Assembly: GCA_964429655.1 (NCBI GenBank)
Contig: CAYSCZ010000108.1
Location: forward strand, 1-5,323
Length of the DNA stretch: 5,323 nt
Reading direction: 5' to 3'
Origin: CAYSCZ01 sp964429655
GTDB taxonomy: Bacteria > Bacteroidota > Bacteroidia > Cytophagales > Cyclobacteriaceae
Positions 1-5,323 of the stretch are shown here, piece after piece (position 1 is the first letter of the stretch; every line of letters begins with the position of its first letter). The notes under the pieces are model-generated. The model worked only from the letters and a program-made list of their open reading frames with translations. It had not been told where the DNA came from and searched no databases. The translations under genes were made by a program, and so were the position numbers.

Positions 1-25
1 TTCTTTTATCTCTCATCTATCTCTT

Positions 26-44
26 GTTTCGTGAGGACACGAAC
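26..44. other. Small GC-containing hairpin
   Basis: TTCGTG at 28-33 pairs with CACGAA at 38-43 around an AGGA loop. G26 and C44 can add one more pair if T27 bulges. A G-rich run (GGCGGGGG) follows at 48-55 rather than a T-run, so it does not look like an intrinsic terminator. It could belong to the 3' end or leader of something to the left of the window; its role is unknown. Confidence 0.4.
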
Positions 45-93
45 CAAGGCGGGGGTTATATACTCAATGTCAATGGATTATAAAACAAAATCT

Positions 94-110
94 CTAATGG
101 CCGCCATTAG
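94..110. promoter_or_regulatory. 17-bp perfect palindrome, possible operator
   Basis: CTAATGGC and GCCATTAG are perfect 8-base inverted arms around a single central C. The one-base centre makes it a poor RNA hairpin but a typical shape for the binding site of a dimeric DNA-binding protein. It lies about 310 bases upstream of the PPK2 start, so it may equally serve a gene to the left of the window. The regulator is unknown. Confidence 0.35.
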
Positions 111-288
111 GAATATCGTCTATTGACAATTCTGGGTTTATTTTTAGTGAATGACTCCTTTTTCTGAATTTCTATTAGGAAAATGCGCTATTACCCTCTA
201 AAACAGAAGCCAAGCTTCAATTCAGTGTGTGTTGGGCTAATTTCTCCAAATGCAAGGGCTCTGGATGATTTATATAAAAAGGATAAAA

Positions 289-303
289 ATATCTAATAGA
301 TAT
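289..303. promoter_or_regulatory. 15-bp AT-rich perfect palindrome
   Basis: ATATCTA and TAGATAT are perfect 7-base inverted arms around a central A, about 115 bases upstream of the PPK2 start. Its position fits a regulatory site for that gene, but high local AT content makes chance palindromes easier. Confidence 0.25.
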
Positions 304-310
304 AACAAAA

Positions 311-325
311 ATCATTATTAATGAT
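311..325. promoter_or_regulatory. 15-bp AT-rich perfect palindrome
   Basis: ATCATTA and TAATGAT are perfect 7-base inverted arms around a central T. Its centre is 22 bases after the centre of the neighbouring palindrome at 289-303, roughly two DNA turns, so proteins bound at the two sites would lie on the same face of the helix. This is an inference from spacing only. Confidence 0.25.
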
Positions 326-418
326 CACGGTAATAAAGGTTACAGAGAAAGGCTATGTATCTGAAAGTCAGACATAAATGTTTGATTCTTTAAAGTAAAT
401 ACATTATTTTTAAAGATT

Positions 419-1333
419 ATGGCACAAAAACACAGATTTGATCTTACCCCATTTATCGTACCTCCAAGTAAAAAGATTAAACTATCAGATTATGATTCTG
501 CTTACGTTGAACAACTGGAAGGGAAGAAGCATAGCAAAGAGACACTGGAAGAAGATATTGCCGATCTGGCAGAAGCCCAGGAGTTGCTATGGGCCAGCAA
601 ACAATATTCACTGCTCATCATATTTCAAGCCATGGATGCAGCCGGTAAAGACGGCACCATCAAGCATGTGATGTCGGGCGTTAATCCTCAAGGTTGTGAT
701 GTATTCAGCTTTAAGGCACCTTCAGAAGAAGAACGCTTACATTATTTTTTATGGAGGCCTGAGAAATATTTACCTCCACGAGGTAAAATTGCCATCTTCA
801 ACCGATCTTACTACGAAGAGGTCTTAGTGGTCAGGGTACATCCTGAAATGCTTGATCACCAATGGTTACCAGTAGAAGTAAGGAATGCACCCCTATGGCA
901 AATCTGGGATTCAAGATATGAAGACATCAATGACTTTGAGAAGAAAATTGCCCGGAACGGTATTGAAGTGATCAAGTTTTTCTTAAACGTCTCGAAAGAA
1001 GAGCAGCGTAACCGATTCTTGAAAAGATTACAAAGGTCAGAGAAAAACTGGAAATTCTCTGCCAGCGACTTTAAAGAAAGGGCCTACTGGGATGAATATC
1101 AGCAAGCCTTCAACGACATGATTAACGCTACCAGTACCGAGTGGGCACCATGGTATGTAGTTCCTGCAGATAACAAATGGTTCATGCGGGCAGTAGTCGC
1201 CGACGTCATCAGTTCCAGAGTGGAAGCACTGAACCTTAAGTACCCCGAGGTTCTTCCTGAAAAACTTGAGGAACTTAATAAAATAAAAAAGGCACTTGAG
1301 GAGGAAGATGAAGAGAGATTAGAGAAGGTTTAG
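419..1333 (+). CDS. ppk2: PPK2-family polyphosphate:nucleotide phosphotransferase
   Basis: This 304-residue cytosolic protein is a PPK2-family kinase, which moves phosphate between inorganic polyphosphate and nucleotides. Visible hallmarks are the Walker A loop AMDAAGKDGT (residues 71-80) followed by IKHVMSGVNPQG, the Walker B-type segment IAIFNRSYYEEVLVVRVHPE (124-143), a lid region with KFFLNVSKEEQRNRF (186-200) and WKFSASDF (211-218), and the conserved WAPWYVVPADNKW block (242-254). The length fits single-domain PPK2 proteins, which run to about 300 residues. The SGVNPQG and VLVVRVHPE segments recall the class III subgroup, members of which can phosphorylate AMP and ADP; that substrate assignment is inferred. 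The last 25 residues are a charged, probably helical acidic tail. The ATG at 419 is the natural start: it follows an AT-rich leader and gives the complete family N-terminus. The gene stands alone and converges with the peptidase operon. Confidence 0.95.
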   Translation: MAQKHRFDLTPFIVPPSKKIKLSDYDSAYVEQLEGKKHSKETLEEDIADLAEAQELLWASKQYSLLIIFQAMDAAGKDGTIKHVMSGVNPQGCDVFSFKAPSEEERLHYFLWRPEKYLPPRGKIAIFNRSYYEEVLVVRVHPEMLDHQWLPVEVRNAPLWQIWDSRYEDINDFEKKIARNGIEVIKFFLNVSKEEQRNRFLKRLQRSEKNWKFSASDFKERAYWDEYQQAFNDMINATSTEWAPWYVVPADNKWFMRAVVADVISSRVEALNLKYPEVLPEKLEELNKIKKALEEEDEERLEKV

Positions 1334-1351
1334 ATTTGTCTAGATCTTCTC
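1322..1351. terminator. Hairpin shared by two convergent gene ends, possible bidirectional terminator
   Basis: Bases 1322-1334 pair with 1339-1351 around the loop TTTG: 13 pairs, two of them G-T (1328/1345 and 1330/1343). The hairpin contains the stop codon of the PPK2 gene and the last codon region of the convergent peptidase gene, which are only six bases apart. There is no clear T-run on either side, so it is not a textbook intrinsic terminator, but a hairpin between convergent genes fits a two-way transcription stop. Confidence 0.45.
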
Positions 1352-2623
1352 AATAAACCTTTTGATTAATTTGAAATAGTCCTCAAACTCAGTTAAAGGT
1401 AGCGTTTCGGGTTGATCATATATATCGTGATAAGCCTGTATACCTCCTAATGTATAAATAAAAAAACCGGGGACTCCCTTTAAATGAAACATGCAATGGT
1501 CGCTATTGCAGGCCGCTCCGCGGGTTTTCACCCTGGGTAGCAGACCATATCTTTCATTCACACCATTTAATATATCGAAATATTTTGTATGAACTGATCC
1601 ATTGACAACTTGTATCCCATCATCGCCTGTGCCGGCTATATCAAAATTCAGTAAAAACTTAATCTTTGATAATTCGACCAACGGATTCTTAACAAAATAG
1701 CTGGAGCCTATTAAACCCAACTCTTCCCCTCCGAAAGCAATAAAAAGCATATCAAATGCCAGTCTATTCTTATTGTAATATTTTGCCAGGGTTAACAACA
1801 TGGCGACACCACTGGCATTATCATTAGCCCCTGGAAATATGGTTTCTGAACCCATCATTCCCAAATGGTCATAGTGGGCGGTAAATACAATGATGGAGTC
1901 GGGTCCATCACCCTCAAGGTATCCAATAACATTCCCGGACTTGTATTGATTGACAAATTTATTTTTAACATTCAGGGTTATTCTTTCTGTTTCTGGGTTG
2001 TTAGCGTCAGCTTTTAAAATTAGCGTGGGTTTTGTGCTCAAGGCAGTTGAGCCGCTCCAGGTCAGTTTATCAGCGGTTTCTATGATTGTGCCTGCGGCTG
2101 GATTATCCGGATTATACTTGAGGAACCATATCGCCTCATCAATCATTTGCCGTTCATCTTTGGAGTATTCATTTTTTTCATAGGCCGGAATCATAATAAA
2201 ACGATCTTTCGCAGCACTAAAAAACGCTTTAAATGATTTAACCCTCAGCAATTCCTCAATTTCTACATGAATAATAGGATAATCCCCTTTAATACCCGGA
2301 GAACCGGGATCAATCAGGTAATCTACACCTGGTTTTTTTGTAACACCATCAATCCTGACATTCATTTTACCCGGAAAGGTGTTAACCGGAAAATCAAATT
2401 GCTGATGATAAGAATGGTTAAATTGTAACAATCCAGCGTTTTTAAATTCATCCCTTATGAATTCAGCCGCCTTTTTATCGCCCTTGTCCACATATCCCCT
2501 GCCCTTAAATTCCTTTGAGGCAAGGGTTTGGACAACCGCTTTTGCATATTTCAAATCCTGGGCAGACAGGTCAAAACATATAACCGTTGATAAAAAAATT
2601 ATTTTGATTGGTTTGACCAGCAT
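1340..2623 (-). CDS. Exported M28-family zinc metallopeptidase
   Basis: This 427-residue protein is an M28-family (aminopeptidase Y/Q-like) metallopeptidase with a two-zinc active site. A hydrophobic N-terminus ending in LSAQ (about residues 5-22) is a probable signal peptide, so it acts in the periplasm or outside the cell. The catalytic set is complete: TAHYDHLG (H250, with supporting D252), GANDNASG (D268, bridging zinc), GGEELG (E300 base, E301 ligand), NFDIAG (D328), and YHDIYDQPETL (H399). Residues 95-225 separate the N-terminal helix region from the catalytic core and may be the inserted domain often seen in this family. No type IX secretion tail is visible. The exact substrate is not predictable; members remove N-terminal residues or cyclise N-terminal glutamine. 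It is the second gene of an operon: its ATG lies four bases after the SIMPL stop, and GGAAAA upstream may act as a weak ribosome site. Confidence 0.93.
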   Translation of the reverse strand: MLVKPIKIIFLSTVICFDLSAQDLKYAKAVVQTLASKEFKGRGYVDKGDKKAAEFIRDEFKNAGLLQFNHSYHQQFDFPVNTFPGKMNVRIDGVTKKPGVDYLIDPGSPGIKGDYPIIHVEIEELLRVKSFKAFFSAAKDRFIMIPAYEKNEYSKDERQMIDEAIWFLKYNPDNPAAGTIIETADKLTWSGSTALSTKPTLILKADANNPETERITLNVKNKFVNQYKSGNVIGYLEGDGPDSIIVFTAHYDHLGMMGSETIFPGANDNASGVAMLLTLAKYYNKNRLAFDMLFIAFGGEELGLIGSSYFVKNPLVELSKIKFLLNFDIAGTGDDGIQVVNGSVHTKYFDILNGVNERYGLLPRVKTRGAACNSDHCMFHLKGVPGFFIYTLGGIQAYHDIYDQPETLPLTEFEDYFKLIKRFIEKI

Positions 2624-2627
2624 GGCA

Positions 2628-3335
2628 TTAATTTTCCAATAAATATTCCACAGTTGTAACCACCCTAATCTTTTTTATGTAGGGTGTGTTAGTGTCGCGG
2701 TCTAATATACTAAAGTAGCCCTGGTTCGCTCTTTTTATCCTTCCAACTTTTGACCCGGCATCTTTTGCAAATTGTTGGGCGGCTTCTCTTGCCTTGATGG
2801 TGGCCTCCCTTATCATACCGGGTTTAATATCATTTAACCCTGTGAAGGTATAATCCACCCGATTTCGGTATTCATCCTGTTCTATAACAATACCTTCATG
2901 CAATAAGTCTGATATATTTTCCATCAACCTGTTCAAAACTTCAATCTGGGTGGTTTGCACAGTGATCTTACCCCTTCCCTTGTATCGATAGGCAACATAG
3001 TTGTTACCGCCATAATTATTGGCCTGTGTGTCATTAATATTGGGTACGCCCGGAGAAATCTCATCGGCATTTAATCCATGGCCCTTTAAAAATGCAATTA
3101 TTGTCTTACCCTGAGCCTTTAGTTGTTGCTCCATTTCACTAAGATCATTGGTGGCTATTACAAAGGTTATTGGCCAAATAGCCAGGTCAGCTTTTACTTC
3201 TTGTTCTGAGAGCCCTTTTACGGTTACCGTACGGTCGATTAACCGGGCTTTTGAATAATTGGAACCAATAAAATAACCTGCTAACGCCAGCCCCAAGGAA
3301 AGGATTATAGAAGAAAATATGGATTGGTTATTCAT
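2628..3335 (-). CDS. SIMPL (DUF541) domain protein with N-terminal membrane anchor
   Basis: This 235-residue protein has an uncleaved-looking hydrophobic anchor at residues 7-25 and then a periplasmic SIMPL/DUF541 domain. Family features are VTVKGLSEQEVKADLAIW (37-54), the later helix with AREAAQQFAKDAGSKVG (182-198), and NQGYFSILDRD (204-214), followed by the closing strand KIRVVTTVEYLL. SIMPL proteins are widespread envelope proteins of poorly defined function; some are linked to stress resistance or oligomeric ring assembly, but no enzymatic role is established. It is the first gene of a minus-strand pair with the M28 peptidase. The stop codon overlaps an out-of-frame ATG (TAATG), and the peptidase start is five bases further, so the two are probably translated from one message. 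Confidence 0.92.
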   Translation of the reverse strand: MNNQSIFSSIILSLGLALAGYFIGSNYSKARLIDRTVTVKGLSEQEVKADLAIWPITFVIATNDLSEMEQQLKAQGKTIIAFLKGHGLNADEISPGVPNINDTQANNYGGNNYVAYRYKGRGKITVQTTQIEVLNRLMENISDLLHEGIVIEQDEYRNRVDYTFTGLNDIKPGMIREATIKAREAAQQFAKDAGSKVGRIKRANQGYFSILDRDTNTPYIKKIRVVTTVEYLLEN

Positions 3336-3351
3336 GGCAAAAGATTAACAT

Positions 3352-3359
3352 GAAAGATA
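3352..3359 (-). promoter_or_regulatory. Possible -7 promoter box for the SIMPL/M28 operon
   Basis: Read on the minus strand this is TATCTTTC, seven of eight positions of the Bacteroidota -7 consensus TAnnTTTG, and it lies 16 bases upstream of the SIMPL start codon. No TTTG box occurs at the expected distance further upstream, and the resulting leader would be very short, so this is a weak candidate. Confidence 0.2.
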
Positions 3360-3401
3360 AATAATCATTTTATATTATGTAGGACGATTTAAATATCTTA
3401 C

Positions 3402-3677
3402 ATGAGATGGCCTTCATTGATCAACATTGAATTAACAGCACCATATATACATGACGGCCGGTTCGAATCATTGGAAGATGTTATTGACTTTTACTCAGAT
3501 GGATTGGTAAATTCTCCTTACGTCCATCCATTGATGAAGCAAGCCCATGACGGTGGTGTACACCTGACAGAACAGGAAAAAGAAGACCTTAAAGCTTTCT
3601 TATTGACACTAAATGATCATGAATTGCTAAATGATCCCGAGTATGCAAGACCAGCAGAACTATCCAGTATGATATAA
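3402..3677 (+). pseudogene. C-terminal remnant of a di-heme cytochrome c peroxidase / MauG-family gene
   Basis: The 91-residue reading frame matches only the C-terminal end of bacterial di-heme cytochrome c peroxidase-like proteins. It shows the family block SLxNIELTAPYIHDGRF (residues 5-21), then SLEDVIDFYSDGL (23-35), LMKQ (44-47), and LTEQEKEDLKAFLLTLND (55-72). Complete members are normally over 300 residues, with two CXXCH heme sites, a signal peptide and a periplasmic location. None of these is present here. In frame, homology reads back just three codons before the ATG (to 3393) and then meets a TAA at 3390-3392. No upstream parts of the gene are visible, because the SIMPL promoter region begins there. 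Without hemes or an export signal the piece cannot be an active peroxidase. I call it a truncated relic; the frame itself is intact, so loss may be recent. Expression as a small protein is possible but unsupported. Confidence 0.75.
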
Positions 3678-3724
3678 AACCAAGTTCATTTTCATAATAC
3701 TTTTCTCATGACTAAAGCCAGACC

Positions 3725-3941
3725 CCTTGAGCCTGGTTATTGTTTGCTCACAGATTGCTTGAACCTGAATTATGCAATAGGAATCGTGATGAAGGCATAA
3801 AACGCAACGAAAGAGGTACTTATGTTGATGAGGCATAGCACCGCTATGGTGATTCAACAAGTTGACGGTAAGTGCCTATTTCACAGTGTTTTATGTCTGG
3901 AATAGATTTTCTATTGCATATTTCAGGTTGAACCCTCAAGG
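3725..3941 (+). ncRNA. Long rod-shaped structured RNA, family not identified (copy 1)
   Basis: Nested helices fold this stretch into a single rod. They are 3725-3731/3935-3941 (7 pairs); 3735-3738/3931-3934 (4); 3762-3783/3908-3929 (21 pairs with one T-T mismatch at 3770/3921); 3793-3805/3886-3898 (13); 3814-3822/3869-3877 (9); 3823-3828/3854-3859 (6); and 3834-3839/3843-3848 (6, loop ACC). Internal loops are symmetric (9x9, 8x8, 5x5), apart from a nine-base 3' bulge AGTTGACGG. Four pairs are G-T as read on the + strand (3781/3910, 3795/3896, 3804/3887, 3817/3874); they would be A-C on the other strand, so the + strand is the likely transcript. Weaker AT-rich pairings may extend it to 3695-3962. 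It starts shortly after the peroxidase remnant and ends about 150 bases before the cytochrome gene. A diverged copy lies at 5201-5323. I considered a group II intron arm or a 6S-like RNA, but could support neither. Confidence 0.65.
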
Positions 3942-4093
3942 ATAAACTGTTAGAGAATATTAAACATAAGTTAGAACTGAGCTCCCCTTAAAGAAAGATG
4001 GATTGAAGTGCATAAATTCATAGTCTCAAACGTCATTTATCATATTTTGGAATTTAAGTCTATCTTAATATCGCTCATAGTAATCAATAAGCT
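3942..4093 (+). other. Leader region of the cytochrome c / hemolysin III unit
   Basis: This AT-rich stretch separates the structured RNA from the cytochrome start and must hold that unit's promoter if it is not read through from further upstream. I see no good -33/-7 pair and no strong hairpin. The closest -7 candidate is ATATTTTG near 4042, which lacks the leading TA at the right spacing. Confidence 0.3.
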
Positions 4094-4546
4094 ATGCCTA
4101 AAAATATTCTATTCATAATTCCGCTTTTTCTAATAGTGGCTGTCCAACACTCATTTGGACAATCAAATAAAGAGGTCCTGGCAGATGCTGAGGTGACTAA
4201 AGCGCCTATGATGTCATGCTATGTATGCCACAATCCGCAATCCGTATCCCATGATGAAATATTGGCCCCACCTTTGGTAGCCGTCAAATACAGGTATAAA
4301 TCCGCATATCCGGAAAAGGAAGCTTTTATTAATGCCATGATCAACTTTGTAAAAGAACCGTCAGAGGATAAAGCCCTCATGCGTGGACCTGTTAAGAGGT
4401 TTGGGGTAATGCCGACGATACTTTTATCAGATTCACAATTAAAAATGATTGTAGGATATATCTATGATAAAGCTTTGGAAGAACCGGACTGGTTCGCACA
4501 GCACTTTGAAGCCCAACATGGGCACAAATGGAAGGGAATCAAATGA
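4094..4546 (+). CDS. Exported monoheme c-type cytochrome
   Basis: This 150-residue protein has a clear signal peptide (residues 1 to about 23, hydrophobic core ILFIIPLFLIVAV, ending FGQ) and one heme c attachment site, CYVCH, at residues 42-46, where H46 is the proximal ligand. M106 in FGVMP is the likely distal ligand, giving the His/Met coordination of small class I cytochromes. The APPLVAVKYRYK segment (58-69) resembles a conserved stretch of Bacteroidota monoheme cytochromes. It should be matured by the cytochrome c assembly system and carry electrons in the periplasm; its partner is not shown by the sequence. The start at 4094 gives the signal peptide directly. It is the first gene of a pair with the hemolysin III-like protein, six bases downstream. 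The nearby peroxidase remnant is also a heme c protein, but nothing shows that they worked together. Confidence 0.88.
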   Translation: MPKNILFIIPLFLIVAVQHSFGQSNKEVLADAEVTKAPMMSCYVCHNPQSVSHDEILAPPLVAVKYRYKSAYPEKEAFINAMINFVKEPSEDKALMRGPVKRFGVMPTILLSDSQLKMIVGYIYDKALEEPDWFAQHFEAQHGHKWKGIK

Positions 4547-4552
4547 TTAGCT

Positions 4553-5200
4553 ATGACCAATCAATATCCTATTCGGTACTATCCCAGAGATGAAGAAAGA
4601 TTAAACATTATCAGTCACTTTATTGGATTGGTATTAAGCATCGCTGCAACCGCCCTGTTGGTGACATTTGCATCTTTGAAAGGCAATGCCTGGCATATCG
4701 TAAGTTTTGCTATATTCGGTACCAGCATGGTAGTACTTTACCTGGCGTCTACATTATATCATGCCAGTCATAAACCTAGGGTACGTAAAAGGCTTAATGT
4801 ATTTGATCATGCTGCAATTTATGTGCTCATTGCAGGCACTTACACCCCTTATTGCCTGGTCACCTTAAATGGTCCTTTTGGGTGGGTCATGTTTGGTATT
4901 ACATGGGGGTTAGCTGTTGCCGGAGTGATCTTAAAGCTCTTTTATGCAGGCCGGTATGATAAGTTATCGACCATAAGCTATGTGATGCTGGGATGGGTGG
5001 CAGTGATAGCTGTTAAGCCACTAATCGAGAACCTGGCACCTGGCGGCCTGTTGCTTCTTTTAATTGGCGGGGTTAGTTATACGGTCGGTGCTTTGATATA
5101 TCTCAATAGGAGATTGGCTTTTAATCACGCCATATTTCACATCTTTGTGTTGGTGGGTACCACCATGCACTTTTTATCAATCTTCCTCTATGTGTGGTGA
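4553..5200 (+). CDS. Hemolysin III / PAQR-family seven-helix membrane protein
   Basis: This 215-residue integral inner-membrane protein belongs to the hemolysin III (HlyIII, YqfA-like) branch of the PAQR superfamily. Seven hydrophobic segments are visible at roughly residues 20-40, 47-69, 83-102, 108-130, 139-156, 164-184 and 192-214. The superfamily's putative zinc site is complete: S66 and H70 in STLYHASH, D85/H86 in FDHAAIYVLIAGTYTP, and H192/H196 in NHAIFHIFVLVGTTMHF. PAQR relatives are thought to act as metal-dependent hydrolases or in membrane-lipid homeostasis; the old hemolysin name comes from one Bacillus protein and should not be read as toxicity here. The length is normal for the family. 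Its ATG is six bases after the cytochrome stop, so the two are likely one operon. The structured RNA copy 2, on the opposite strand, begins immediately after its stop codon. Confidence 0.92.
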   Translation: MTNQYPIRYYPRDEERLNIISHFIGLVLSIAATALLVTFASLKGNAWHIVSFAIFGTSMVVLYLASTLYHASHKPRVRKRLNVFDHAAIYVLIAGTYTPYCLVTLNGPFGWVMFGITWGLAVAGVILKLFYAGRYDKLSTISYVMLGWVAVIAVKPLIENLAPGGLLLLLIGGVSYTVGALIYLNRRLAFNHAIFHIFVLVGTTMHFLSIFLYVW

Positions 5201-5323
5201 CCTTAAACCCATAATTGTCATTAGACTTTCTATTACATGGTTAAATCACTTCAAATCAGACACTTAAAATGTTATTGGCTCGTCACCATAGTGATGCTAT
5301 GCCTCCTCGACCTAAGTGCCTGA
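5201..5323 (-). ncRNA. Second, inverted copy of the structured RNA (partial, runs off the window)
   Basis: Read on the minus strand, these 123 bases align without gaps to 3812-3934 of copy 1, with about 78 identities by hand count. The apical region is best kept: GAGGCATAGC (5296-5305) and CTATGGTGA (5283-5291) are identical in both copies. The copy folds the same way: 5313-5323/5256-5266 (11 pairs, one G-T), 5308-5312/5277-5282 (GGTCG with CGAGCC, one bulged G), and 5297-5301/5287-5291 (5 pairs, loop CATCA), with a ten-base 3' bulge matching the nine-base one in copy 1. The middle helix has changed on both arms yet can still pair. The outer 5' arms would lie beyond the window edge, so the long helices cannot be tested. 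The 3' side reaches to the hemolysin III stop codon. Confidence 0.6.

Larger units (their letters stand above)
1..418. other. Non-coding region upstream of the PPK2 gene
   Basis: I see no convincing coding region in these 418 bases. What stands out is a hairpin near the left edge (26-44) and three perfect odd-centred palindromes (94-110, 289-303, 311-325), each listed separately. A weaker nested pairing also exists: CTGAATT at 164-170 can pair with AATTCAG at 219-225, directly abutting a small GAAGC/GCTTC hairpin at 206-218. The stretch just before the PPK2 start is very AT-rich, as expected for a promoter and leader, but I could not place a good Bacteroidota -33/-7 promoter pair. The upstream neighbour lies outside the window. 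Confidence 0.6.

Noticed and set aside
369..378. Ten bases (CAGACATAAA) shared with the complement of one RNA helix arm
   Set aside because: The match does not extend on either side and is within chance for a comparison of this size.
377..384. Bacteroidota -7 promoter box for the PPK2 gene
   Set aside because: AATGTTTG misses the leading T of TAnnTTTG and has no -33 TTTG partner at about 19 bases upstream.
438..671. Out-of-frame reading frame inside the PPK2 gene
   Set aside because: Overlaps the conserved Walker A region in another frame; no family resemblance.
1950..2183. + strand reading frame inside the peptidase gene
   Set aside because: Antisense shadow of a strongly recognisable M28 coding region; no family features.
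2457..2642. + strand reading frame over the peptidase N-terminus
   Set aside because: Antisense shadow of the signal peptide region and operon junction.
3660..3860. Minus-strand 66-codon reading frame
   Set aside because: It overlaps the structured RNA, has no recognisable domain and an unusual His/Cys-rich composition, and is explained by the inverted-repeat content.
3812..3934. Integron attC-type recombination sites
   Set aside because: The inverted, hairpin-forming copies suggested it, but the required core boxes (RYYYAAC / GTTRRRY) are not at the ends of the fold and no integrase is present.
3695..3962. Group II intron, or a remnant of its domain I arm
   Set aside because: The rod with internal loops is reminiscent of one, but there is no reverse transcriptase, no recognisable 5' intron end and no domain V hairpin. 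Copy 2 meets the hemolysin III stop with no room for the rest of an intron.
3725..4093. Riboswitch controlling the cytochrome gene
   Set aside because: The RNA ends about 150 bases before the gene, no expression-platform hairpin is visible, and the second copy is not upstream of any gene in the window.
5237..5323. 28-codon + strand reading frame with a hydrophobic, signal-like stretch ending at the window edge
   Set aside because: It lies wholly within the second RNA copy on the opposite strand, and its sequence is accounted for by that RNA's conserved apical stem.

Overview
The window looks like a piece of a Bacteroidota (Cytophaga-like) chromosome. It is AT-rich, the exported proteins carry short signal peptides ending in SAQ or FGQ, there are few clear Shine-Dalgarno sites, and the protein families are common in that phylum. 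This assignment rests on general resemblance; no rRNA or other marker gene is present.

Layout: bases 1-418 are non-coding, with one GC-rich hairpin and three perfect odd-centred palindromes. A class I/III-type PPK2 polyphosphate kinase follows on the + strand (419-1333). It converges tail to tail with a two-gene minus-strand operon: a SIMPL/DUF541 membrane-anchored protein (3335-2628), then an exported M28 zinc peptidase (2623-1340), four bases apart. A 13-bp hairpin at 1322-1351 overlaps both gene ends and may end transcription in both directions. Next, on the + strand, is only the C-terminal quarter of a di-heme cytochrome c peroxidase/MauG-type protein (3402-3677), best read as a gene remnant. 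Further on, a two-gene + strand unit encodes an exported monoheme cytochrome c (4094-4546) and a seven-helix hemolysin III/PAQR-family membrane protein (4553-5200), six bases apart.

The most striking signal is non-coding. Bases 3725-3941 fold into a long rod of nested helices (21, 13, 9, 6 and 6 pairs, closed by a further 7). Four G-T pairs on the + strand point to a + strand transcript. The last 123 bases (5201-5323, minus strand) are a diverged second copy, about 63% identical without gaps by hand count. It keeps the 9-bp helix (extended to 11), the apical stem and the internal loop, while the intermediate helix has changed sequence but can still pair. The two copies are in inverted orientation and bracket the cytochrome c/hemolysin III gene pair. 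I cannot assign this RNA to a known family. A group II intron arm was considered, but no reverse transcriptase is present.

The genes do not form one pathway: there is a polyphosphate/nucleotide kinase, an envelope peptidase pair and a small redox/membrane pair. The structured RNA pair and the peroxidase remnant suggest past rearrangement in the 3.39-4.0 kb region.
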